The notes below the pieces were generated by a model. It did no database searches. It was not told the origin of the DNA and saw nothing but the letters and a program-made list of their open reading frames with translations. The position numbers and the translations under genes are program-made. Positions 35,201 through 45,357 of a stretch of 64,000 bases of DNA are shown here, in pieces. The DNA comes from Melanocharis versteri. Taxonomy: Eukaryota; Chordata; Aves; Passeriformes; Melanocharitidae. Position 1 is the first letter of the stretch; each line of letters opens with the position of its first letter. The stretch is from NCBI GenBank assembly GCA_013397845.1, contig VZTG01000086.1, forward strand, positions 6,941 through 70,940, read 5' to 3'.

Positions 35201-38200
35201 TATACATTGGCAGATTTGCCTGAGCACCTATCTCAGATGGAAATCAGGGCTTTTAAAGCTGCCCAGAGACGGGGAAAAAAAACAAAAAACAAGAAAACCA
35301 ACTAACAAAAACAAGAAAGAAGCTGAAATTATTAGAATTTTATTTACTTGAAAGGAGAAGGACAGGTTTTGGGTTGGTGGGTTTGCCTTTTTTAGGAATT
35401 AGAAGGCATGCTTTGATAATGTGGAATTTAAGCTGAAATAAGTATTTTGGAAAGAACAGGCATTCATTCTGGAGTATAGTAAGAGCAAACTTTTGTCAGA
35501 ATGTGAAGGAAGTCCATAGAACAATGAAGTTTACTTAGGCTTTTGGGTTGAATGTCGCAGGTATCAGAAAGATCCAATGGATCTACATAAAATTAAGGTT
35601 GTGCCAGAAGGTGAAGTGAGAAACTAAATAAAACCCCCAAATAAAACATCAGCTGAACTAGGCATTGAGATGCTGGGAAGAAATTCCAGTCGGAAGATAA
35701 GCCTAAAGAGAAACTCAGATTTTAAAGGTTCTGAGAGGTAAACTGTGGAAGTTTGAGATTCTCAGTTGTCAACACTTGTTTTTCTCTAAAGACCACAAAC
35801 CATAGGTGACAGAAGTGGGACACGTTTTGGTGTCAGCTTCAGCCAGCTTCACAAGTAGTATGAAAGGAGATGGTAAAAATGGTGACTATTGAAATTCACA
35901 CCATTTTATTTCATTCTCACACAGGTAGTAGGACATTTTAGAGCTGGTAAAATCTTAAGCTTACACAGCTAAACCTACTGCGGTTTATTTGTCAGATTCT
36001 TGTAAGACTGTATAATAAAGACTCAAGAAAATAACCATAATTCAGCAATAAATCACTAAGTGTTTAAATGTAACAAAGACCTGCCAGATTATGTAAACAG
36101 ATATGTAACTCAGAGAAAAGGAGGAAAACAAGGATGTCACTGTATCAGTATTTTGTACCAGGAATGAATAAAAAAGCATAGCTCAAGCATGAACAGAGAG
36201 GTCAGAAATACAAAATATGTAACTAGCAAATGGTCATACTAAATCCAAAATCTTTTATTAATGTTAGAAATAAATATACAAAAGAAAGAATGGTTCAAGG
36301 CCTAAAAAAGTTTATAGGTAAATGACAAATAATAAAATAAGAAAATTTTTGGGATAGAGTTAGAAAAGTGAAGTTTCATGTTGCCTGCACTCTTAAAACG
36401 GTTAATTTAGATCACTAAGGAATTGAAGATGTTGGCCAGAGCAGAGTAGCCGATTAACAAGCTTTAGATTAGCTAAAAGTGTTAAATTAAATAGGATGGA
36501 TGGGAATTTCCTGCAGCCATGAGTTTTTAAGAATTCGTGGGGGGTGAATGATGAGGAGAAATCAGAGAAGGGAATATAGCTTTAAGTAGAATATAGCTTT
36601 AAAAGAGGGAATGAAGATGTGTGCAATAATAGTAAAGTGACCTAAAGTTACTTGCAGAAAGATTAAGGTATTAAACTGCATGTATGTAAATGAGAAGATA
36701 AGAAGTACCTGTTGGTTCTTCTAATAATAAGTTGAATTCAACGTTTTCTTTGACAGTATGTGGGAACCCATGAGCAATGGAGAAGCTATCATAAGCTTCA
36801 GTAAGCTTTATCTTCTCTTCACTTTCTCCAATGCAAGTTAAAAAAATAGAGCTGAAATTACTGTTGTGTGAATGCACAGCTAGTTCAAAAAATATACTCA
36901 ACTTTTTGCCATTGGGGGCTTTCTGCCTTGCTGGGTAGTCATGGCTATTTGGCATTTTGACATGTCAAAAGAGTTTTCAGGGTGCTGTATCTGAAAAAGT
37001 TCAAGTTCATCAAATGGGTAGAAATATTTTACATTTGAAGTTACTAACAAAAGCATGTTGAAAACTTAATTTGTTACATTTGTGATTTATGTGTAAAACA
37101 TAAATAATCTTTCTGTCATTTGGTTGTGAGTGGTGACTTGCTACTGCACTGGATGTGGAAACCTGAAGGCATGCACTGTACGTTATTCATGGCGTCATAG
37201 AATTATATTAGGAAGTGACTGCTGTAAATAGCAGTAAATAGAACTTTAGAGAACAACAGCTTCAGAGCAAAAATCATTGCACTGAGAATCCATGTGTTTG
37301 CTTGTTTTCTTGTACAATTGAAAACACTTTAATAATTTAATTTCAGAGTTAAAAATGAGAAGGTGGTTAATGGTCCAAGATAAACAGAGATCAGGCAATA
37401 TCAGCTGGAAATAAACACAAACCCTGTTAGATGCTGAATATAACATTCTAGCTTCTTTATTGTTGATTGCTATTTGGTTCTTCTAATAGATTTTCAATAC
37501 TTGATTTTGCTTAGGCTTTGTACCACCTGGTGCATTAGAGAAAGTAGAGTAAATCTGCAGAGCTTGTGTGAAGACACTTGAAGCTGCCATGTGACAATTC
37601 CCCTTGGAAAGACAAGTTTTGAATAGAGTGCAGTAACATTTAAATTGCTTTTGGAATAACATATAACCAAGGACATGCAGATCTGGACCCATTATATCAA
37701 ACCTAACAAGTTACATCTCAGGGAAGGCCATCCAGCTTTTAGGTTCAAGCTGGGGTGCCTGAACCCCATTCATAATGAATTTGGCTAGAATTAGGGATCT
37801 TAGTGCCATACGTCTGTATGTACAGTGGTGTTATGGTTATAGTAAGAAATGTACTCTGGCTCTATAATGAATTGTTTTAAAATGCCATGTAATTAAGCTG
37901 GCAGTAGAAGAAAAAATAGAGTGATCTTATGTTCTTTCAGATGCTGGAAATTGAGTTTCGCAGCATCAAACAGACTTCCTTTCAGGGAATGACACAGTAT
38001 ATAGATGCTTTATATTAAGGCATTCTTGAGCATTATGGTCTTTAGAGCTCTTGCAGGATTTTATTAGAAGACAGCAATCCAATACGTATTTCCTGTCGCT
38101 AGGAGAAAGAATGCTTTCATGAGATCATGAAAACACCTTCACTCTAAGATAAAGCCAAGGAGATGCAGATGATGCCAAGTGGGAACTGCCTACAGCCTCC

Positions 38201-39439
38201 TCTGTTACGACTAGCTAGTTTCATCCTATGGCCAAGGGTATTCCCAGCACAATACAGGCATGAATGAGAAGCTGTACATGCAGCACAGTGAAGAGTGCAA
38301 CATCTGCCTGTGCCTTCTCAGATTAACTACTGTGTGCTCAGTAACTTCCCTGTACAACAGCCTTCCAGCCAGGATCAATACAGCTCATTACTCAGTTTGG
38401 GAAGGCTCTTCAAAGCCTTTGTAATCTTAGTCTGATTCTCCAGATTTTGGTCTTTGGTGGCATTTACCACTGTTCCTGTTCAGTGCAGGACATCTGACAT
38501 TTACTTAGGTCTGAAAATTCACATATGTTTCCGTACATCAGCTACTCTTCATTTAGATTTCCAACCTTCATTAATGAGCTATTGTGCTTGAAGTCTAACA
38601 AAGACACATTTCAGTCCACTAGAGGAGAGAGGCTACTCAAAGGCTATACTTAGGGCAAAATTTTTGACAACCCACCACTATGGAAGTAAATGAAGTACAA
38701 CTGCTTCTTAGTTTCCAGGGTTGTAAAGATAATTTAAAAGGTAAAAATGCTACACATTTTGCATATGTTTGCACATTTTAACTACACAGGATACCTATTC
38801 TGTAATAACAAGGAGTGAATCAAGTTGTGATACTATTTATAAGGATTAGAAATATGGAAAAAGGAAAGAAATTACCAGGTAAAATTTGAACATAAAAATA
38901 TTTAAAGCTCTGTTTCTGTATGTGTGTTTTGTATATAAAATTCACATGTTAAACAAATATTGCTCTGAACAAACCTACTGTAACATCACAGAAGATGATG
39001 ACATCTGGTAGTGAACAGGTAGAAATTTATATTCAAAAACTCAAGTACTATTTAACTTCCCATGTGAAAGTCATGTTTTGAATGATTCAGAGCAGCCCAG
39101 ACAAGATTTTTCATTCAGTTCATGTAGGATGAAGTCTAAACAGTTCTTCTGCATTTCCATGAATAACATTTTCAAACTTTTTGAAGACTTTTTTTTGTCT
39201 TTTTCTAAACACATGTTACAAGTGAGGATCCACCAACTCATCTGTAGGAGGCAGAAGGTAGCTCTGTGATAATTAATTAAAAAAAAATCAGCTGATAATT
39301 ATGAAATGTAGAAAAGAATTCTGAGCCTGCAGCACTTTTAATCTGTTTTTTGTTCTTGGTACCTTATTAATGCAGTTGCCATCAGACTGGTTGGAGCTGT
39401 TGTACTGGTTTTCAGTTTCAGTTTCACACTTTCACAGTT
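35201..39439. other. AT-rich DNA, nothing recognised
   Basis: About 4.2 kb have only short open frames (for example 94 codons at 36671-36955, minus). An A-rich tract lies at 35275-35325. I see no exon or repeat that I can name. Confidence 0.5.
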
Positions 39440-40204
39440 TCACAGGAATTGTCATGGACGCACATGGATGCAGCAGATGGACTCACACAGTCGCTGTAAT
39501 TCCTGGAGAGTCCGGGGGTTGTCACAAATGGCGAGCTGCTGGGGTGTGACAGTTCTTTCCTAAATTCTGAGGCCTAGGTACTTGATGGGGCACTGGCACT
39601 GGATTTTTTCTGGGGCAGTTGCGAAGCCCGCATCCTGGATGGCCTGGGCAGTACAATTCAAAACAAGTTCTAAAATTAGATCATCAGCTGCACATAGGAG
39701 TATGTCATCCATGTAATGTAGTAGCGTTACATCTGGGAACCTTTGCCGAATTGGTGACAGGACCCGTGCAACATACCATGGGCAGATGCTTGGGCTGTTC
39801 TTCATGCCTTGCGGGAGCACTGTCCAATGGTATCTCTGCATGGGGGATTGACAATTAATTGGCTGCACCAAGAAGGCAAATCGCGGTGCATCTGCAGGAT
39901 GGAGAGGGATGTGGAAGAAGCAGTCCTTGATACCAATGACTGCTAACTTCCAATAGCACGAGAGCATTGGGGGGGCTGGCACGCCTGGTTGAATGGGCCC
40001 TATATCATCAATGACCTCGTTGATTTTATGGAGGTCGTGAAGGAGTCTCCACCCTCTTCGCCGTGCTTTCGGCAAGATGAAGACAGGGGAGTTCCAAGGG
40101 CTGCGCGAGGGGACTATATGTCCCTTGGCCAGCTGCTCCTCCACGAGGGACTCCAATGTCTTCAGTTTTCCGATAGGCAAGGGCCACTGATCCACCCAGA
40201 TGGG
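39440..40204 (-). pseudogene. pol: pol fragment: reverse transcriptase
   Basis: A 211-codon open frame (40195-39560) is clearly a retroviral reverse transcriptase. It has DQWPLP at its start, a PSRSPWNSPVF block, the PQGMKNSP block, and the catalytic YMDD at residues 161-164 (39715-39704). At residue 88 the catalytic aspartate of motif A is glycine (GGT, 39934-39932), while the downstream KDCFF remains. An in-frame TAA lies just upstream (40207-40205). A TAG ends the frame after the KYLGLRI block, and homology then continues in the same frame for about 35 codons (TPQQLAI) before stopping near 39440. The copy therefore lacks the connection, RNase H and integrase domains and cannot encode an active enzyme. 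Confidence 0.93.
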
Positions 40205-40316
40205 TTATTCTGAGCGCCACTTAAGGCGTGGGTGGTCAGCGGTCAGAGTGACTGGCCCAGCAAACGGCTGAGCCGGTGGTATTGTCACCCTGGTCCCCTT
40301 TTGGGATAAGGTGTCC

Positions 40317-41026
40317 CTACTCCACAAGGTCAGGCCAGCATCCACGATAAATGGCTGGACGGCTGCCCAGTTTCTGTCTGGGCCCTTGATAAGAATGTTT
40401 TCTTTGCTCCTTAAAGCGTGCGCGTTTCCCCCCGATCCCGGAGACGGACACGGCCACAGGCTGTAGTCCCCAACACTGAGGCCAGTCTTGACATGAGATG
40501 ACGGTCACGTCAGCCCCAGTGTCCAGCATACCTGTGAGGGGGACTACCTGATCCCCATGGCAGAGGTTGTACGTTAGCGATGGTTTGCTGGGTCCCATCA
40601 CTTCAGTCCAGTACACCTGTCGGCTGAGCTTTGGTTCTGAGATATAAGGCGAAAGGACGACACCTTGTGCGATAACAATACCTTTTGGTAGGAATAAAGG
40701 AGCACAAGTTAGTTCTACTGACAGTTCAAAGTCCCTCCCCCCTTCAGTTTTAATGAGTGCAGGAAGAACTTGGAGTCCTGGGGTGCTCTGAGATGTTAGT
40801 CTGTTTACGAAGAAATGACAGTTTGGTGAAACAGGAATGGATGTCTTGACGGAGAGCAGGAAATTGCCGGAGTTCTTGAACCATTGAGAGTTCATCAACA
40901 ACAAGGTGATGTTGTTGTCCTGCTCACTGGATTTTTTATTTTGTAAGTCAAGTCCGGTAACTGTTGTCTTTTGTGCGGCCTTTAATTTGCTGTCCCCGCG
41001 CAGTGCCACACCATGCTTGACGTTCA
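40317..41026 (-). pseudogene. pro: pro frame: degenerate dUTPase-like domain plus protease
   Basis: This frame is entered from gag by a -1 shift at 41033-41027 and stays open to 40317. Its first half resembles a trimeric dUTPase. There is a GLDL motif (residues 19-22 counting from 41009) and a GLQVLP segment (residues 78-83), followed by a tail with an LPKG..IAQ block. The residues expected at the nucleotide-binding motif III are not conserved, so uracil-nucleotide hydrolysis is unlikely. The second half is an aspartic protease with the active-site LDTGAD at residues 162-167 (D163 codon at 40523) and a GIGG segment near residue 190. After that point the sense sequence passes to another frame around 40440-40430, so the protease C-terminus is frameshifted. 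The N-terminal dUTPase and C-terminal protease order is typical of betaretroviruses. Confidence 0.85.
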
Positions 41027-42992
41027 GTTTCCCTGGATGTTACTTTGAAGATGTTGAGGATTGGGAGGTCTAGCAGCAGGGGTGGCTGGGCCTGGAACAC
41101 AGGACTCGAGACGAGGTGTTAAAGGACCAGGTGTTGGACAATCTCTTGCCCATTGGCCCTGCCCTCCACACTTGTAACGTTGTCTGGGAGGTTTTCCTCT
41201 CCCTCTACCCCCAGAAGTCTGGTTATTTTCTGTTGTTCCCACTATTCCCCCGCTTCTCAGTTAGTGTGTTTCTGGATTTAAAGTGACCCACCTTTGGCAG
41301 GCTTCTGCCATTGTAGCTAGGGTGGGAGGTGGGTTGAGAGGTAAAGTACGAAGCACTGTTTTACAGTCTTCGTTTGCATTTATATATACAAGCCTTGTTA
41401 GAATTTTATCATGTGTGGTGTTATCTTCTCTTTGTCTTTTTGTTGCTTCTCTCAACCCGTCAACAAATATCGAGAAGGGTTCGTGAGGTTTTTGGAAAAT
41501 TTGCAAGAAGGGTGTTAACAGGGTAGTGGGAGTGGGGATATGAGAGAGGACTTGTTGGGCTCCTTGCTTAACGTCTCCCAGTACTTTGGGGGAGTGGTTT
41601 CAGCCTGATATTCTGGCTTAAACCAGACCCCCTCGCCGCACAATTGTTTGATGGTCAAATTTGCTCGCTGGGGATCTGACTTTTATGAAGAAATCAGGTC
41701 TCCCAGCACCCTCTTCCATGCTTCCTCCCACACCAAATAATCGGTGGGGAGAAGCAGGCAAGACACAATGTTCTTGATGTCAGAGGGAACGCGAACATCG
41801 GCGGCGAAAGTAGCTTGTAGCATACTTAAGAAGTACTGGGAGTCCCTCCCAAATCCTTTGGCCGCTTTACACAGGTCCTTAATGTGGGCGTAAGGGAACG
41901 GCTCCCACCATGGGTTGCCGGCTCGGGTGAAGGATACCGGCACGGCAACCACTGGAGCTCCGCCTGGCATCCGGTCTTGGGCCTCACCACTTCCGGTTCC
42001 GATGGCGTGGGAACCAGAAGAGAGGGCATGGGAACCGGATGCCATTTGATGGTAAGAGGTGGGGTTTCCAGTGGGTGGGTTAGGGGGAAGAGCAGTTCCA
42101 GGAAGGGGGAGGGACCCGACATAGGAGGGAGGGCCTGACACGGGTAACACCCCTGACGTGTGGGACTGCCCCGACACAAGGGGAGGGGTCGCAGAGGGAG
42201 GAGATAGGGGAGGAGTTTGGGGTGGAGCTGGGGGAGGAGCACAGGGTGGAGCCAGAGAAACTAGGGGAGGGATGGTAGGTGGGATAAAGGATGATGTACA
42301 AGGTAAAGCGGCGGGAAACAGGGGATGATGTGCCACGCTGCTGCTGCAAAATGGTGGTTGATATGCCATCTTGTGGCGCGGTTGAAATTTCAACGAAGGG
42401 ATTTTGAAAACAAAGGGAAACACAAAAGGGACATGGGGAGGGATTGACCACAACCGGGGAATAAACGGGGGGAATGGGGGCAGAGAAGAGGTTGAGAGAA
42501 GGGCTGGCTTGGCCAGCGTCCTGGCCGAAAGCAGCATTAGGGGGGCAGAAGAGAGTGCTTGATGGGTCAGGGTGTCGGAAGCACTCCCGCGTCCAATGAA
42601 GACGGGATACCACCTCGTGGCTATCCTCTTGGGGGGAAAAGGGTTTAGAAACAGGGGTACGGGGGACACACACGGGGGAAGGTGAACTGGGGAATGAACT
42701 AGGGGACTCTCCAAGGGACCCAGAGTGGATCTCTTCTAAAATTTCAATTAATGGGATAAAATAAACGACGGATTTTTCCCCACAGAAATATTCCCATCTC
42801 ATTTTTTCACCCACACCCTGCCAGAACTCTTAAGTTGCTGACATCGGCTGGAGTGGTGTGGAGAAAATGATAGAAGATCCATCTGATTAGTTGTTTGAGT
42901 GTTCCCTTGGAGAACTTAATTTTCCTAAGGACGAGGGTTGCTTTAACTTGGGAATAAATCTCCCTCTGCCTTGGTGCGAGCTGATTACCCAT
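41024..42992 (-). pseudogene. gag: gag remnant: matrix, proline-rich, capsid, nucleocapsid
   Basis: The start is taken at the ATG of MGNQLAP (42992), because glycine 2 fits an N-myristoylated matrix protein. The matrix is open to a TGA at 42807, but related sequence passes to another frame near 42825. A proline-rich linker and the capsid N-terminal domain (FPYAHIKDLC, then GFGRDSQYF) occupy the frame 42714-41683. A TAA and a frameshift near 41590 precede the capsid C-terminal part (41506-41261), which contains EPFSIFVDGLREA and INANEDCK. A TAA near 41260 separates the nucleocapsid (to 41024). Its single zinc knuckle CGGQGQWARDC keeps only two of the four C-x2-C-x4-H-x4-C ligands. This gag is non-functional. 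Confidence 0.9.
41027..41033 (-). promoter_or_regulatory. gag-pro -1 frameshift slippery heptamer
   Basis: On the minus strand the heptamer is G GGA AAC in the gag reading phase, followed immediately by the gag stop TGA (41026-41024). A one-base backward slip enters the pro frame, which is open from there through the dUTPase-like and protease segments. GGGAAAC is an established slippery sequence at betaretroviral gag-pro junctions. I have not folded the downstream stimulatory structure. Confidence 0.88.
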
Positions 42993-43367
42993 TCTGCGGC
43001 AGAGTCTGTACACCACTGGGGGCAAAACGAGAAATTAAACTAAAAGGGACGACCAAGCCCACCCAAACCTCCCCAGTCCCTGACCAGGGGGCTAAACTAA
43101 ATCTCTTGAGGGCTCTTACCCTGCTCCTTGGGCCGGCCACAAACTGAAAGGCTGCTAGGCTTCTCATGGCGGCTGGTCCGACGTAGTCCAGGCAACTCAG
43201 CGCCGGGTTGCCAGTCGCTGCCTCAGGGAGCTTCACGCTGGGGGGAGGATGGAGCTACAACCTGAGGGGAAAGGCGGGTGGTACTCTCAGTCAGCTGCTT
43301 GCTGATCTGAGGCCGCTCACCCACAGTCTCAGGTCACCAGCAATGGGGTGCAAGGACGATGACCACT

Positions 43368-43385
43368 TCCTCACATGGGGCACCA
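43368..43385 (-). promoter_or_regulatory. Retroviral primer-binding site
   Basis: TGGTGCCCCATGTGAGGA begins two bases after the LTR end. The TGG start and GCCC core resemble sites primed by tRNA-Lys, with several mismatches. The position fixes the LTR boundary at 43388. Confidence 0.72.
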
Positions 43386-43387
43386 CT

Positions 43388-44175
43388 TGCACCGTAACTC
43401 CCCGACTACCCCGCAGGGTGCCTTGTTGGTGCCGGGGTCCTGCAGCACTTCCCACCACCAGGCTGGGGCTTGGCAGATTAGGCTTCAGGCAGGTAGGCTG
43501 CCGTAGGCGCACCAAGGGTACGGTCAGCTTGCTGTTGGAGAGGGCGCCGAGGAGAGGAAGACGAAGGAGAGACTCTTCGTGGGTACAAAAGGGGTGAGTT
43601 TATTCAGCAGTGGTCTGAGGGGAGATGACGAGGGGAAAACTGGGTTGGAACAAAGAGCGAAGAATGGTGGTTACAGGGGGTTTTAAACCGAGTAAAAGGG
43701 GAGGGGTTACACAAGAATCAACCAATTAGGCACAAGAAACTGGGTGGTGAAACGGTGACTGATGGATACACAAACCAATTAGGGTACAAGAGGGTGAGGA
43801 GAGGCAACCATGAACCAATAGACAATTGAATGACAGCTAAATGGCAGTGAACTTTCTAGAACAAATATGAATATGTAACATGGGGGCGGGAAAAGGGGAA
43901 CCAATCTGGGAATGAAAATTAACATATAATGATTGATTAACGAAGAGCATTCTGGGAAGCTCAGAGGTCTAAATTGTGACTAAAACTGTAATTTACTTCT
44001 TCGCTATATTATGAGGATTAAAGATTGTAAATTGCATTTCTAAGACTGCTGTCCTCTGCTACGGAAACCAATCACTCTAAGCAAAGTTCGTGACCAGTGG
44101 CTAAGTCTGCCCAAGGGACATGTTTGCTTGAATTGGCCTGTGATCTCTCAGGCAGGTGGCAAAACCACCGCCACA
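43388..44175 (-). mobile_element. 5' LTR of the provirus
   Basis: On the minus strand it begins TGTGGCGGTGG (44175) and ends TTACGGTGCA (43388), 788 bp. A TTTAAAA promoter-like box lies about 80 bp before the poly(A) signal AATAAA (complement of 43599-43604). U3 contains a run of ATTGGTT CCAAT-box-like repeats, also seen in the solo LTRs at 14 and 52 kb. The outer flank is CCTGAG (44176-44181). Its partner cannot be checked because the other end of the provirus is missing. Confidence 0.88.
44155..44169. repeat. Small inverted repeat at U3 start
   Basis: GGTGG (44155-44159) pairs with CCACC (44165-44169) across a 5-base loop, just inside the LTR terminus. Confidence 0.85.
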
Positions 44176-44764
44176 CCTGAGTGCATACTCTCTCCTGGAG
44201 GTTTAACTTTTGGGGCTGAGGGTCATATGCCAGGTATTAATGGTGCAGCTGAAGTCTGCCTCTTCTCGCTAGTGATCTTGGAGAGAGATTCCCAGACAGG
44301 AATAACCGCTTGGTAGCTGCAGACAGGGCCAAGCCGCCGTCCTGCCTGTGTTGTTGCCGTGACTGGCTCCTGGCACTCCATCCCTTGCAAGGCAGCTGGC
44401 CCTCCTTGTTCCATGATACTGGGGTCCAATATGTTGTAATTCAGCATTAAATTTCTTGAAAAATATGGGAGTATTTTCATTTTCCTAATGGCTAGCCCTG
44501 ACTGATTTACTAACTTCTCTCCTGTCTTTTCTCTGCTGCTCTAAAAGTGCTGCTCCCACAAGGAAGTAGCTTTTTCCCTCATTGATGCTGCTTGAATTGA
44601 CACATTTAGTAGCTAGTCCTCTGCAATACTCTTAGGTCACCCGTTTTTCACTTGTCAACCTGTACACATAGTGCTTCACAGATAATCCTGTTCTCCAAGT
44701 GTATCTGGAACTAAGATTGGATATCTGTCTAATGGGGTAGACTGAGCTAATTTAATCAGGTAGA

Positions 44765-44876
44765 GAATCACAGAATGGTTTGGGTTGGAAGAGGCCTTAA
44801 AGATCATCTCCAACCCCTCGGCCATGGGCAGGACACCTTCCACTTGATCAGGTCTCTCAAAGGTCCGTCCAGCCTT
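44765..44876 (-). mobile_element. CR1 LINE 3' end, minus strand
   Basis: GAATCACAGAATGGTTTGGG followed by TTGGAAGAGGCCTTAAAGATC and CCATGGGCAGGACACCTTCC is the reverse complement of the CR1 3' terminus. Confidence 0.92.
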
Positions 44877-44911
44877 TTGACAGAGACTAAGACTTTTAAC
44901 AAAGTCGTCAC

Positions 44912-45357
44912 TACCCAGGATAAACAAAATAAACACTACTAGTAGGTTCATAAGACAGTGCACGATAATAAAGGTACCTATATTACAGCTAGCGAAGAAA
45001 TAGTATAAATCAGGAGCCAGTGTAACTTACCAACGAATAATAGTTGTGTGCAGAAGCCTCCTTTCATTCAGCTTCTAGAAGAATAATTCAATGTTGACAT
45101 CTCAACCTTGAGGAGAACTCCCTACACACCCAGAGAGTGTGTAAGAGATTTCTGATTTTATGAATATTATACTGGTGTTTTATAGTTCATGAAAGTGCCG
45201 TTTCTGTCAGTCAGAATTTTTGCTTATCCTTTCCCATGCATTCAAAGATGTTTATTGCTGTCTAAGGATGTTTTCAGCTGAGATAAATCGCCACAAGGCA
45301 AGCTATTCTGGCCTGGCTTAGCAGATAAGCTTCAGGGGTGAAAGGTCTTGTCACAAC
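44912..45357 (+). repeat. Unidentified interspersed repeat, copy 1
   Basis: From TACCCAGGATAAAC to GGTGAAAGGTCTTGTCACA this block aligns with 60483-60942 in the same orientation. The shared parts include ACAGCTAGCGAAGAAATAG, GAGGAGAACTC, GAGAGTGT.TAAGAGATTTCTG and TGTTTTCAGC. It has no LTR ends, no reverse-transcriptase motif and no clear terminal repeats, so the class is unknown. Confidence 0.8.

Larger units (their letters stand above)
39440..44175 (-). mobile_element. 5'-partial betaretrovirus-like provirus (ERVK class)
   Basis: On the minus strand the order is LTR (44175-43388), primer-binding site, leader, gag, a dUTPase-like plus protease frame, then reverse transcriptase. The RT sequence fades out near 39440 in its thumb region. 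RNase H, integrase, env and the 3' LTR are absent, and the sequence beyond is AT-rich unique DNA, so the 3' half was lost by deletion or truncation. All genes carry stops and frameshifts. A dUTPase-like domain ahead of protease, a -1 slippery site at the gag end and a tRNA-Lys-like PBS all fit the beta group. The LTR is related to the solo LTRs at 14 and 52 kb but is more diverged from them. With the 3' LTR missing, insertion age cannot be taken from LTR divergence. Confidence 0.93.

Noticed and set aside
36671..36955. 94-codon minus-strand frame
   Set aside because: No motif, no splice context, and a length compatible with chance.
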